From assembly GCF_000517385.1 (NCBI RefSeq), contig NZ_BAUW01000033.1:1-40315 (forward strand): a stretch of DNA of 40,315 bases, read 5' to 3'. Position 1 is the first letter of the stretch. The number at the start of each line of letters is the position of its first letter. Both the position numbers and the translations under genes were made by a program. This document shows, in pieces, positions 1-8,985 of the stretch. Under the pieces are notes generated by a model. It had not been told where the DNA came from. It ran no database searches and saw only the letters and a program-made list of their open reading frames with translations. The stretch comes from Mesobacillus boroniphilus JCM 21738. Lineage in GTDB: Bacteria; Bacillota; Bacilli; Bacillales; Cytobacillaceae.

Positions 1-44
1 AAACCTGTCTAAATCAATTCCCTATCTCAAACTTAATATGACTT

Positions 45-425
45 TTAAAAATGCATAAATAAATCCGCGGATGCGGCTTCGTTTAGTATCCATTTGATTG
101 GGACCTGTTCTGCGGGATGGATGAAATCGAATTGATCGTTTACATCCAGATCTACGACATAAAGCTGTGCTCCCATTTCTACGGCGATTCCAAGAAGATC
201 ATGGACGGAAGATACTCCAAAGTCGTTCAATGCATTTGATAGGTACTCCAGGTCCTCAGACGGAACGGATACATATCGCTTATCCAGAATATTGACTCCC
301 CTGCGGGAAAACGCCAGGATGACATCTGCCCCAGATGACGCAGCCCCCACGGCCACATTCAAAGGCGGGTACGCAGATTCCAGTTGATCATGAAGTGCCA
401 TAACCACTACTTTTTTCCTTTCCAT
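45..425 (-). CDS. DsrE-family protein (first of a pair)
   Basis: A 126-residue soluble protein. The fold pattern is that of the DsrE/DsrF family: a hydrophobic first strand (KKVVVMALHD), a second strand near residue 33 (ADVILAFSRRGV), and a later strand LYVVDLDVN. The motif NILDKRYV closely matches VLDKRYLK in the upstream neighbour, so the two are paralogues. DsrE-family proteins often carry persulfide sulfur on a cysteine, but no cysteine occurs in this copy, so it may be a partner or structural subunit rather than a sulfur carrier. It follows the second DsrE gene by 16 bases and is probably co-transcribed with it. Family assignment is from sequence pattern; function is inferred. Confidence 0.75.
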   Translation of the reverse strand: MERKKVVVMALHDQLESAYPPLNVAVGAASSGADVILAFSRRGVNILDKRYVSVPSEDLEYLSNALNDFGVSSVHDLLGIAVEMGAQLYVVDLDVNDQFDFIHPAEQVPIKWILNEAASADLFMHF

Positions 426-441
426 AAGCTCTTCCCCTCCA

Positions 442-789
442 TTAGTAGGTTAGTACTGCATCAGCCTGGTAAGCGGTCTCTAAAAAGGTTGCAACTCCTG
501 ATAACTCTGCTCCTTCAACAAGCTCCAGTCCATCGGCGATCAATACATTCATCTGGCAGCCGAAAAATTTTATGCCTTTATCTAAAGCCTGCTGCATCAT
601 TTTTTGCAAATCAATATTGTGGGTTCTCTCCATAATCTTCAAATATCGTTTATCCAGTACGCGTGCTCCATCCAAATCAAAGAAAATCGATATCTCGTTC
701 TCTTCCTCAGCGCTTTTTAGGGCTTTTTTCAAAACATAAGGGACGTTGGAGCTCAATGAAACGAAGTAAACAAATTTCTTCTTAGCCAT
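442..789 (-). CDS. DsrE/DsrF-like sulfur-carrier-type protein
   Basis: A 115-residue protein beginning MAKKKFVYFVSLSSNVPYVL. Alternating strands and helices match DsrE/DsrF/DsrH-like proteins: FVYFVSLS, then EISIFFDLDGARVLD, then GIKFFGCQMNVLIA. The single cysteine in KFFGCQMN sits where this family places its conserved cysteine, so a role in handling persulfide or sulfane sulfur is plausible. It is the first gene of a two-gene unit with the DsrE paralogue downstream. A promoter with an inverted repeat resembling a CsoR/CstR operator lies about 85-110 bases upstream, which would fit control by a persulfide-sensing repressor. No such repressor gene is in the window. Confidence 0.78.
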   Translation of the reverse strand: MAKKKFVYFVSLSSNVPYVLKKALKSAEEENEISIFFDLDGARVLDKRYLKIMERTHNIDLQKMMQQALDKGIKFFGCQMNVLIADGLELVEGAELSGVATFLETAYQADAVLTY

Positions 790-870
790 GTGGCTTCCCT
801 TCCTTCATTCCGTTTATCTTCTACAACTAATTATGTTGTCCAATTGATTGTCTACCATGAGTTTTACTTA

Positions 871-899
871 ATTATATAATATACCCTTATAGGTATAAA
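871..899 (-). promoter_or_regulatory. Promoter with CsoR/CstR-like operator
   Basis: On the minus strand a -35-like TTTATA (894-899) and a -10 TATAAT (871-876) are separated by 17 bases. The spacer is overlapped by the inverted repeat ATACC-CTTATA-GGTAT (881-896). CsoR-family repressors, including persulfide-responsive CstR, bind inverted repeats with C-rich and G-rich half-sites in this arrangement. The repressor match is inference; the palindrome is seen directly. Confidence 0.5.
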
Positions 900-917
900 G
901 AGAAACGAATTGACCTG

Positions 918-962
918 AAAAACAGGCAGCAGTCTGGTTGTTTACCAAGCTGCTGCCTGTAT
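918..962 (-). terminator. Rho-independent terminator
   Basis: The arms ACAGGCAGCAG and CTGCTGCCTGT pair around a loop of about 18 bases. On the minus strand the stem is followed by TTTTT. It ends the short cupin-remnant transcript and insulates the DsrE promoter. Confidence 0.8.
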
Positions 963-972
963 TAATAACTTA

Positions 973-1158
973 TTATTTTACCCACTTATGAAGAAGTGGA
1001 CCTGTCTCTCCGTATACCGGATCTGTTTCCGGGATAGGAACATTCTTGATTTGTGAGTTATCATCAAAAACACCTTGGTAGACAATGACCGGCAGAGTCG
1101 GATTATTTGGCATATCACCTGTGTCGTTTGCGAAAAATGATCGTATTTGTGTTCCCAT
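973..1158 (-). pseudogene. YjlB-like cupin remnant with core deleted in frame
   Basis: The open frame encodes only 61 residues. Residues 1-33 (F-A-N-D-T-G-D-M-P-N-N-P then LPVIVYQGVF) look like the N-terminus of YjlB-type cupins. Residues 36-60 (KNVPIPETDPVYGETGPLLH) look like the extreme C-terminus of the same family. YjlB-type proteins are roughly 160-180 residues, so the whole beta-barrel, including the metal-binding histidines, is missing between about residues 34 and 36. The frame is kept and a ribosome binding site (GATAGGAG) remains, so a short peptide could still be made. Family recall is from memory. It could alternatively be an unrelated small protein. Confidence 0.5.
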
Positions 1159-1286
1159 TGTGAATTGCTCCTATCTCATATTAGAATTCGTTACTCCTTT
1201 TGAAGAGCTAGACTCTATAAGTTGGCGCCATCCACAAATATTAACTTGATGGCACGGACCCTAAAAAGGTCTATGCTTATCTGTAC

Positions 1287-2135
1287 CTAAAATTCTCTTG
1301 TGTTAAACGTATCGCCTTGCTCAAGATTCCCAGCTTTATAGCCTTTTTGGAACCAGCTTTTTCTTTGCTCTGAGGTACCGTGGGTGAAACTTTCCGGAAC
1401 AATATAGCCTTGCGATCGCTTCTGGATGGTGTCGTCCCCGACCGCACTGGCCGCGTTCATTGCTTCCTCAAGGTCACCTTCTTCCACGACCCCCATTCCC
1501 TGGGCATGATGAGCCCATACGCCTGCCAAATAATCGGCTTGCAGTTCAAAACGAACTTGATACTTATTGAATTCTGTCTGGTCCAGACGACCGCGAAGAG
1601 AATTCAATTTATCTGTCGTTCCCAATAATGTCTGGACATGGTGCCCTACCTCATGGGCGACAACATAAGCCATCGCAAAATCACCTGGTGCCTGGAATTT
1701 TGTTTGAAGTTCATCATAGAAGCTAAGATCGATATAAAGCTTTTGGTCACCCGGACAATAAAACGGGCCTACCTGCGATCCCGCCATTCCACAGGCTGAC
1801 TGTACGCTTCCTGAGTATAAAACAAGGGTGGGTTCTTGATATTCCATCCCTTCTTCCGCGAATACCTTGGACCACACTTCCTCCGTGTCAGCAAGGACTA
1901 CCGAAACAAATTGGGCAAGCTCCTCTTCCTCAGCACTCTGCTGGTAAGGAGCGGGCGACTCGTTTCCGCCGTTTGTCATATTATTGACGACATCACCCAT
2001 ATCGCCTCCGCCAAGAAATGTCATGATCACTAATAGAATGATGCCGCCAAGGCCGCCTCCCATGAGCATGCCTCCACCGCCCATTCCTCTTCTATCTTCC
2101 ACATTGCTGCTCGCTCTTCTGCCTTTCCACTGCAT
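1287..2135 (-). CDS. YpfJ-type neutral zinc metallopeptidase
   Basis: A 282-residue protein. It starts with a polar segment MQWKGRRASSNVEDRRG, then a glycine-rich linker and one membrane helix at about residues 29-43 (GGIILLVIMTFLG). The catalytic HEVGHH motif is at residues 161-166 (zinc ligands H161 and H165, general base E162). FELQADYLAGVWAHH about 45 residues later supplies the likely third ligand. This layout, including the CGMAG segment and PFYCPGDQKLYIDLSF, is typical of the YpfJ / KPN_02809 family of membrane-anchored metallopeptidases of unknown substrate. It stands alone between two intergenic regions. The start is supported by AAGGAG upstream. Confidence 0.93.
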   Translation of the reverse strand: MQWKGRRASSNVEDRRGMGGGGMLMGGGLGGIILLVIMTFLGGGDMGDVVNNMTNGGNESPAPYQQSAEEEELAQFVSVVLADTEEVWSKVFAEEGMEYQEPTLVLYSGSVQSACGMAGSQVGPFYCPGDQKLYIDLSFYDELQTKFQAPGDFAMAYVVAHEVGHHVQTLLGTTDKLNSLRGRLDQTEFNKYQVRFELQADYLAGVWAHHAQGMGVVEEGDLEEAMNAASAVGDDTIQKRSQGYIVPESFTHGTSEQRKSWFQKGYKAGNLEQGDTFNTREF

Positions 2136-2358
2136 GATGTTGGCTCCTTCCTGCTATATACTAAACACTGATTAAACAATCTTATGGATGTCCTTAGTGT
2201 TATACCCGCATATAAGCGATATATTTGCCTTCCTGGGAATATTTTTTGATAAGTCACTTATCTGGTTTTACCTGGTGAGTGCGATCATCATCCGATTTCA
2301 ATACACTTGCACATTTGGGATCAATCAAAAGTTTCCTTTACCTTTTTAATAGCCTTCG

Positions 2359-2490
2359 CTTCCATTTCGGACAATGCAGAGCCGTTCCTTTTACCCTATT
2401 CACACTTTCCAACTCGTTTCGGGAAATGCAGAACTGCTCTTTTTACCCTTTTCATACTTTCCAGCTCATATCGGGCAATGCAGAGCCTGA
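2359..2490. repeat. Intergenic tandem repeat, 52-bp unit, about 2.5 copies
   Basis: Copies start at about 2359, 2411 and 2463. Each contains TTTCGGGCAATGCAGAGC-like sequence, and the first two continue into TTTTTACCC and CATACTTTCC. The spacing is exactly 52 bases (the C of TTTCGG is at 2368, 2420 and 2472). Copies differ at scattered positions, so the array is not a recent assembly artefact. The small open frames crossing it are repeat-driven and look non-coding. Confidence 0.85.
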
Positions 2491-2508
2491 TTACAGTCCT
2501 CCAACACA

Positions 2509-2559
2509 CAAAAAGCAAGCAGGATGCCTTCTATTCAAAGGTTTCCTGCTTGCTTTTTT
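2509..2559 (-). terminator. Terminator of the FAD oxidoreductase gene
   Basis: The arms AAAAAGCAAGCAGGA and TCCTGCTTGCTTTTT form a 15-bp stem with poly-T on both strands. It lies directly after the stop of the FAD oxidoreductase. Confidence 0.85.
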
Positions 2560-2565
2560 CATTGC

Positions 2566-3695
2566 CTAGGAAATATTATCGCTGATGGCTCCTGAGACAT
2601 CGTACTGCTCGAGGTCTAGTTCGACGTCTTCGCCTGCTGCCAGTTTGGCGAGCTGGGTTCCAAGGTATGGCCCGACTGTAAGACCCGAAGCGCCCAGCCC
2701 ATTTGCCATGAACAGATTATCAAATCCTGGAACTGTACCAATAATCGGAAGAAAATTTGGTGCAACCGGGCGGAACCCCACTTTTGTTTCGAGATAGGTT
2801 GCATCAGCCAGACCCGGAGCGACCGTTAATCCTTTATCGATGATTTCATGCATGCCCCCAAGAGTCGGGCGGGAGTCAAATCCCTTCTCATCTTCATGTG
2901 TTGCCCCGATAACCACCCTTCCTCCACCGAATGCAAGAATGTACTGGTTGTTAGGCGGCATGACTACAGGCCAGTTGCCGGTCTCTGTATCCTCAAGCTC
3001 CAGATGGATGATCTGCGCTTTTTGAGGAGAGATGCTGAGGTGCATTCCCAGCGGTTTCAGCAACTCAGGTGCCCAAGCCCCTGCTGTTATGATGATGCTG
3101 TCAGCTTCATATCTTGTATCTCCTACTTTAACTCCTGTCACTCTCCCGATAGACCACTCTAATTGGGCATCTCCCTTTACCATGGAAGCTCCATGTTTTT
3201 GCGATGCATTCAGAAGAGCATCTCGCAGTAACCGTCCATTTACCCGCGCCCCGCCGCTTACATGCACAGAAGAATACGCTTTTGATAATGGCGGAAAAAG
3301 TTCACTTGTTTCGCGGTAATCCAGCTGCCGAATCTCCCCGACTTCCGGAGCTTCTTCACGCCTCACAGTCGCTCTTGCTTCCATTTTTATAAGTATTTCC
3401 CGGTCATGATGGATGCTAATCGCTCCTACACGCTGATAGCCTGTCTCCATCTCGCCGTCCTCTTCAAGTTGTTTGATCAGTAATGGGTAAAAGGCCGCCC
3501 CATTCTTCGCGAGGAAATACCAGGCTTATTCCGTCGCTGGGTTAGCCACGGGCAAATGATTCCCGCAGCAGCATCCGTCGCTTGCCCAGGTTCTTCACGG
3601 TCAATGATTATTACACTCTTTCCTTCCTTCGCTAAGTGATAAGCGGTGGAAGTTCCTAATATTCCTGCACCGATGACTACATATTTTTTCATCAT
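2566..3695 (-). pseudogene. FAD-dependent amino-acid oxidoreductase (DAO family), frameshifted
   Basis: Two reading frames make one protein of about 376 residues. The first (3477-3695) begins MMKKYVVIGAGILGTSTAYH, an FAD-binding GxGxxG motif followed by IIIDRE. The second continues to the C-terminal FAD contact TVPGFDNLFMANGLGASGLT. The middle holds the substrate-binding region of D-amino-acid oxidase / glycine oxidase / DadA-type enzymes. Near position 3535 the codons for RNKAWYF read correctly if one G is restored (AAG GCC instead of AAGCC), so a one-base loss splits the gene. It may be a sequencing error or a recent mutation. Substrate is not determined. The start is preceded by a weak AAGGTGT. 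Confidence 0.85.
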
Positions 3696-4079
3696 TACAC
3701 CTTTTCATAAAAGAATTCATTGTCATCATTCTACAGAAATTCGTCGATAGACTCAAAGTACGCTATGCTCCTTTACATTTTCACTGCTAATTCATTTATA
3801 TATAAATATACAATCTACTCTTACAAGGAGGAATTTTATTTAATTACAATTCCATTAGTGCTGAATCAAGAGAGTAATAAATAATCTTCCTGCAATACTA
3901 ATACTGTTAAAATAAATCAAAAAGGCCAACTAACCCACCAAATAGTTAGCACACCCTAGTAAAATAAGTTTCCACTCTCGAAAAGTTATTTTCGCTATAC
4001 CTTAGGGGTTTCTGATATAATTTTTATTATTGTGTACATACAGCAATGATACTGTTGAAATAATGGAGTGAATATAAAG
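3696..4079 (+). promoter_or_regulatory. Intergenic region with extended -10 promoter for the MFS gene
   Basis: No convincing gene is seen here. TGATATAAT (4013-4021) is an extended -10 element about 60 bases before the MFS start. A Shine-Dalgarno-like AAGGAGG near 3825 is not followed by a usable start codon. A small hairpin CTAAC...GTTAG lies near 3930-3949. Confidence 0.5.
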
Positions 4080-5252
4080 ATGGATACTAAAAGGGCTTTG
4101 CCTATTTTATTTTTAGTTATGTTTCTCGTGATGGTCGGCTTTGGAATCATCATTCCGGTCATCCCTTTTTACGCAGAAGAAATCGGAGCAACGCCTACTC
4201 AATTAGGTTTATTGATGGCGGTCTATTCCTTGATGCAGTTCATATTCGCGCCAATGTGGGGCCGCATTTCCGACAGGATTGGCAGGAAGCCTGTCATCAT
4301 GATCGGTATACTGGGACTGTCCCTTTCCTTCTTCTTAATGGCACTTTCCACAGAGCTTTGGATGCTGTTTGCGGCCAGAATCATCGGAGGATTCCTGTCA
4401 TCAGCTAATATGCCAACTGTCATGGCCTATGTCGCGGATATCACATCCGAGGAAGATCGCGGAAAGGGCATGGGGATCATCGGTGCTTCAGTTGGACTTG
4501 GATTCATTTTCGGTCCGGCAATCGGCGGTGTTTTCTCTCAATCAAGCCTGAGTACACCTTTTTACCTTGCAGGGGCAACCTCATTGGTAACGTTCCTATT
4601 CGTTACTTTTGTCTTGAAAGAGTCTCTTTCAGCTGAACAGCGCAGCAGTCAGGAAAAGGAGAAAACTTCATTACTGAAAGCTTTAAATGGGCCGCTTTCC
4701 ATGCTGTTCATGCTTCAGCTGTTCGTTTCACTTTCTTTGGCAGGACTGGAGGCAACATTTGCTTATTTTGCTGCTGAAAAAGCTGGCCTGGGCTCCGTGG
4801 AGTTAGGATATATTTTCATGATCATGGGACTTGCAGGAGCCATTGTACAAGGTGGATTAGTCGGCAGAATGACTAAAAAGTTTGGCGAGGGTACGGTCAT
4901 CCAACTGGGTATTGTCATATCTGCTGTAGGCTTTGGATTAATCCTCCTAACTGAAGGATTCGGCACTGCAGCATTATTCCTCACCATTTTTGGAATAGGC
5001 AATGGATTGATTCGCCCAAGTGTATCTTCATTACTGACAAAGAAATCGACAACAGGGCATGGCGGGACAACTGGATTGCTTTCATCCTTTGATTCACTCG
5101 GCAGGATCATCGGACCCCCATTAGGCGGATGGCTGTTCTCTATCGCCATTGGAATGCCTTATATATCCGGGATTGTTTTATCAATGGTTGCCCTGGCTTT
5201 ATTCCAATTCTATCAAGCACGAACAAAAACTTCCCATTCGTTAGATCAATAA
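4080..5252 (+). CDS. MFS multidrug/tetracycline-type efflux transporter
   Basis: About 390 residues with 12 predicted membrane helices, the size of Bmr/Blt/NorA and TetA-type drug:H+ antiporters. The signature loop 2-3 motif of the major facilitator family is present (GRISDRIGRKPVIM). Helix 5 carries GASVGLGFIFGPAIGGVFS, the antiporter motif C of drug exporters. Substrate cannot be read from sequence. I chose ATG 4080 because ATGGAG lies at a normal distance upstream; an in-frame GTG at 4068 would add four residues. It is a single-gene unit, with an extended -10 promoter before it and a terminator after it. Confidence 0.9.
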   Translation: MDTKRALPILFLVMFLVMVGFGIIIPVIPFYAEEIGATPTQLGLLMAVYSLMQFIFAPMWGRISDRIGRKPVIMIGILGLSLSFFLMALSTELWMLFAARIIGGFLSSANMPTVMAYVADITSEEDRGKGMGIIGASVGLGFIFGPAIGGVFSQSSLSTPFYLAGATSLVTFLFVTFVLKESLSAEQRSSQEKEKTSLLKALNGPLSMLFMLQLFVSLSLAGLEATFAYFAAEKAGLGSVELGYIFMIMGLAGAIVQGGLVGRMTKKFGEGTVIQLGIVISAVGFGLILLTEGFGTAALFLTIFGIGNGLIRPSVSSLLTKKSTTGHGGTTGLLSSFDSLGRIIGPPLGGWLFSIAIGMPYISGIVLSMVALALFQFYQARTKTSHSLDQ

Positions 5253-5259
5253 AAACAAC

Positions 5260-5295
5260 AAGGAGGATGGCTTATTTCGCCATCCTCCTTTTATT
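5260..5295 (+). terminator. Bidirectional terminator after the MFS gene
   Basis: AAGGAGGATGGC pairs with GCCATCCTCCTT around a 7-base loop and is followed by TTTT. It lies between the convergent MFS and histidine kinase genes. Confidence 0.88.
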
Positions 5296-5313
5296 TACCG
5301 TTACTCTACCTTC

Positions 5314-6981
5314 TTAATTCGCTAAGGGGAGTTTTACTTCAACTAAGGTCCCATTGTCTAACTTACTATGATAGGAAATCGTCCCATTGTGCTGCTTAAT
5401 GATTTTATGGCAAATCATCAACCCGAGCCCCGTCCCTTTCTCTTTCAATGTGTAAAATGGCTCTCCTAATCGCGGAAGCAACTCTTCTGGAATTCCGCAT
5501 CCCTCATCTTGGACCGAGATAATACATTCACCATCCATCCCTTTTTGTAGTTTTATATCTATATTTCCACCCTTAGGCATGGCCTCCATGGCATTTTTAA
5601 AAATATTCAGGAACACTTGCTTAATCTGGTTTTTCTCACATGTTATGAAGAAATCTGTACCCAGATAACTTCGGCTGAATTGCATATTTTTCATATTCGC
5701 TTGCGGGGACAAGAATTCGACTGTATGATCGATTAAATCACACAAGTTGGCCCGGTTAAGCTGGATAGCCTGAGGTTTTCCCAACGAAAGCATTTCACTT
5801 GTTATTGTTTCGATTCTTTCTAGTTCGCTTAGAAGCAAGTTGTTAATTTCACTCGACTTATCTTCTTTTCCATAAAGTTGGACAAAGCCCTTTATTGTCG
5901 TAAGAGGATTCCGTATTTCATGGGCTACCCCTGCTGCCAGTTCCCCCACAATTGATAGCTTTTCGGATTGCAAAAGAATTTCTTCCGATTTTTTTCGCTC
6001 AGAAATATCCCTGCTTATTATAACGATGTACTCAATTGATTGGGCATCATTCATAACAGGCATGCAGCGGGACTCAAAATCCATCCATTCACCATTTATA
6101 TGCTGGAAGCGGAACTCCACTGGCATTGATTCTTTATTTTTCATGATCTTTGTAATTGTATCCCGGAAAATAACAACGTCATCAGGATGAATTAACATCC
6201 AAATTTCTATTTTTTCAAGCTCCTGAACCTTGTAGCCCAACAACACTTCATGAGAGGGGGAAAAATAACTTATGGTATGCTCTTTATCCATTACCATTAT
6301 AAGGTCTGATGTATTCTCAGCAATGAGGCGGTATTTGGATTCACTTTCCTCCAGTGTCTGCTCCATCCTCTTTCTTTCTTTAATAATTCTGTATAGCTTT
6401 TCGTATGACTCGATCAATAACCCTCCAATAAGCACTCCTATCGCAACAAACAATAAGTATTGAAGGTGAAACATCGGATTGTCTCTAATTACGTTAAAAA
6501 CAATCGGTACAGTAATAATATATGTGACTATGTAAGAACCCAGTAAGATCATATACTTCTTAACTGGTTGAAAATGTACAGTGAATTTATGAATAACGAC
6601 CAATACGGTCATGACCACTAACCAGCCAACTATTGCCGGAAACCAGTTATCACTTACCATCAGCCTTGATGCCAGTGAAATACTGCCAGTAATAATACCT
6701 GAACCTGGCCCGAGATAAGCAAAGACCAAAATGATAACTGAGTAACGGATATCATATGAATATCCTTGATCCTGGAAAGATAAGCCAACGAGCACCGCGG
6801 AAACAATTCCCGCATATAACCCTGCCCCAAGCCGCAGCTGTTTGAGTGGATTTAGATTCAGATAAGATCGAATTACTAAAGGAGTACTAACCATTAAAGA
6901 TAGCATTGAAAGATTAATTATGTAATCTATTAAAATCAACTGGCTCCCACCTATGTTAAATCCGAATTTACTAATAATCAT
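5314..6981 (-). CDS. Membrane PAS sensor histidine kinase (KinB-like)
   Basis: 555 residues. The first 200 or so hold five to six membrane helices resembling the 5TM-LYT sensor domain of LytS/KinB-type kinases. A PAS domain follows (about 210-330: YRLIAENTSDLIMVMD, IHPDDVV, YIVIISRDISERKK). The HisKA box has the phospho-acceptor H354 in GVAHEIRNPLTTIKGF. The ATPase domain shows the N-box (NIFKNAMEAMP), G1 (DEGCGIPEE) and G2 (GTGLGLMICHKII). This layout matches Bacillus orphan kinases that feed phosphate into the sporulation phosphorelay. No response regulator is adjacent, which fits an orphan kinase. The ligand is unknown. Confidence 0.92.
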   Translation of the reverse strand: MIISKFGFNIGGSQLILIDYIINLSMLSLMVSTPLVIRSYLNLNPLKQLRLGAGLYAGIVSAVLVGLSFQDQGYSYDIRYSVIILVFAYLGPGSGIITGSISLASRLMVSDNWFPAIVGWLVVMTVLVVIHKFTVHFQPVKKYMILLGSYIVTYIITVPIVFNVIRDNPMFHLQYLLFVAIGVLIGGLLIESYEKLYRIIKERKRMEQTLEESESKYRLIAENTSDLIMVMDKEHTISYFSPSHEVLLGYKVQELEKIEIWMLIHPDDVVIFRDTITKIMKNKESMPVEFRFQHINGEWMDFESRCMPVMNDAQSIEYIVIISRDISERKKSEEILLQSEKLSIVGELAAGVAHEIRNPLTTIKGFVQLYGKEDKSSEINNLLLSELERIETITSEMLSLGKPQAIQLNRANLCDLIDHTVEFLSPQANMKNMQFSRSYLGTDFFITCEKNQIKQVFLNIFKNAMEAMPKGGNIDIKLQKGMDGECIISVQDEGCGIPEELLPRLGEPFYTLKEKGTGLGLMICHKIIKQHNGTISYHSKLDNGTLVEVKLPLAN

Positions 6982-7120
6982 AAACCAGAAATTTCACCTT
7001 TTCCATAATATTTATAGAAGATACCACTTAATATTTTTAAAATTCTTAATATAATTTAACTTTAACTTAAATCATTTCGACTTTCGTAGTAATATGAACT
7101 TATAGAAGGAGGAGATACAC

Positions 7121-8938
7121 TTGAATAAGACGATTGAAAAACGATTGAACCGTTATGAGGTACCTGCGGACTTAACCTGGAACCTGGATGATTTATTCCT
7201 ATCTGACCAGGAATGGGAGGCGGCATTGAATGAGATTGAAGGTGATGTCAAAAAATTCGGCAGCTTTAAAGGCAGCCTACATACCTCACCTAAGGCATTG
7301 CTGGAATGCCTTACTGCTCAGGAAGAATTAACGAAAAAGTTGGTCAAAGTCCGAACATATGCAAGCTTGAAGCAGTCAGCGGATGGCACAGACCCTGTCA
7401 ATCAGGCTAATTCAGCAAAGGTAGCCGCCATTGGCACACAAGCTATGTCTGCTCTATCATTTATTTCATCCGAAATACAGGATTTTGAGGATGGTAAGAT
7501 TGAGAAATTCCTTCAGGAAGAGCCTGGCCTTGAGCCCTTCAAAAAGAGCCTAACAGAGCTTTTGGAAACGAAGAAGCATAAGTTATCGCCTGAAACTGAA
7601 GAAGTACTAGCTGCGCTTGGCGAAGTCCATTCTGCTCCTTACAATGTTTATGGAATGGCTAAACTTGCCGACATGCAGTTCTCTTCGATCCAGGATGAAG
7701 AGGGAAATGAACTGTCAGTCTCTTTCGCATTATTTGAGAGCCGCTATGAGTTTTCACCAGACACATATGTCCGCAGAAAAGCCTATGATTCCTTTGTATC
7801 GACACTAAAACAATATCAAAATACAATCGCAGCAACCTATGCAACTGAAGTTAAAAAACAGGTTACACTTGCAAAGCTGCGAAATTATGAATCAGTTACA
7901 CATATGCTTCTTGAGCCGCAGCAGGTAACACCGGAGATGTACAATAATCAAATCGATATCATCTATAAAGAACTGGCACCGCATATGCGACGTTTTGCTG
8001 AATTGAAGAAGAAGGTGTTAGGCCTGGACAAAATAATGTTCTGTGACTTGAAGGCTCCTTTCGATCCTGAATTTGATCCAGCAATCACTTATGAAGAAGC
8101 ACGCAAACTGATCACTGAGTCCTTAAAAATAATGGGCCCTGATTATACCGCCATGATTGAAAAAGGTTTTGAAGAGAGATGGGTGGACCTTGCAGATAAT
8201 GTCGGCAAATCAACAGGAGCATTCTGCTCAAGTCCATATGGTTCACACCCATATATCCTGATTACATGGGCAGACAATATGCGCGGCTGCTTTACGCTGG
8301 CTCACGAGTTTGGCCATGCGGGTCATTTTTACCTGGCGAACCAGAATCAGCGTATCATGAATGTCCGTCCTTCCATGTATTTCATCGAGGCTCCATCTAC
8401 GATGAATGAAATGCTTCTCGCACAGTATCTTTTTGATAAAAATAAAGATGATGCGCAAATGAGCCGCTGGGTCATTCTGCAGCTTCTGGGAACGTACTAT
8501 CATAACTTTGTCACCCATCTGCTTGAGGCAGAGTATCAGCGCCTTGTGTACGCTCATGCTGAAGCGGGCAAAGCACTTACAGCAAAAACACTTACTGAAA
8601 TCAAAACAGATGTCCTTAAGGGCTTTTGGGGCGATACAGTTGAAATCGATGAAGGAGCCGGCCTGACCTGGATGCGACAGCCTCACTACTATATGGGCTT
8701 GTATCCATACACCTACTCTGCAGGTTTGACCGCATCGACTGCCGTATCACAGTTGATCCAGGAAGAAGGCCAGCCTGCTGTAGACCGCTGGCTTGAGGTG
8801 CTCCGCGCGGGCGGCACTATGAAACCTCTTGAGTTACTGAAGCATGCTGGATTAGATATGTCGACACCGGAACCAGTACGGAAAGCAGTTGCTTATGTTG
8901 GATCATTGATTGACGAACTGGAGCAATCCTATCAATAA
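7121..8938 (+). CDS. pepF: Oligoendopeptidase F
   Basis: 605 residues, the full length for the M3B family of cytoplasmic zinc oligopeptidases. The metal-binding motif HEFGH lies at residues 395-399 (H395, E396, H399) inside FTLAHEFGHAGHFYL. The third ligand lies in EAPSTMNEMLL, about 28 residues further on. The N-terminal part contains the family's PADLTWNLDDLF opening. The C-terminal GLYPYTYSAGLTAS segment is also typical. The start is a TTG preceded by GAAGGAGGAG at ideal spacing. It cleaves peptides of roughly 7-17 residues; the physiological role is peptide turnover. It is monocistronic, with a strong terminator just downstream. Confidence 0.96.
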   Translation: MNKTIEKRLNRYEVPADLTWNLDDLFLSDQEWEAALNEIEGDVKKFGSFKGSLHTSPKALLECLTAQEELTKKLVKVRTYASLKQSADGTDPVNQANSAKVAAIGTQAMSALSFISSEIQDFEDGKIEKFLQEEPGLEPFKKSLTELLETKKHKLSPETEEVLAALGEVHSAPYNVYGMAKLADMQFSSIQDEEGNELSVSFALFESRYEFSPDTYVRRKAYDSFVSTLKQYQNTIAATYATEVKKQVTLAKLRNYESVTHMLLEPQQVTPEMYNNQIDIIYKELAPHMRRFAELKKKVLGLDKIMFCDLKAPFDPEFDPAITYEEARKLITESLKIMGPDYTAMIEKGFEERWVDLADNVGKSTGAFCSSPYGSHPYILITWADNMRGCFTLAHEFGHAGHFYLANQNQRIMNVRPSMYFIEAPSTMNEMLLAQYLFDKNKDDAQMSRWVILQLLGTYYHNFVTHLLEAEYQRLVYAHAEAGKALTAKTLTEIKTDVLKGFWGDTVEIDEGAGLTWMRQPHYYMGLYPYTYSAGLTASTAVSQLIQEEGQPAVDRWLEVLRAGGTMKPLELLKHAGLDMSTPEPVRKAVAYVGSLIDELEQSYQ

Positions 8939-8942
8939 TATG

Positions 8943-8984
8943 AAAAGAACCCTTGGGCAGCTTCGCACCCATGGGTTCTTTTTG
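8943..8984. terminator. Bidirectional terminator
   Basis: AAAGAACCC pairs with GGGTTCTTT, followed by TTTT. It serves pepF on the plus strand and the ParR-like/ParM-like operon on the minus strand. Confidence 0.85.
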
Positions 8985-8985
8985 G

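Noticed and set aside
2279..2585. Two overlapping plus-strand open frames of 92-96 residues
   Set aside because: They run across the 52-bp tandem repeat and the terminator and have repetitive, unlikely protein sequences.
4763..5149. 128-residue minus-strand open frame inside the MFS gene
   Set aside because: Antisense shadow of a well-supported transporter gene.
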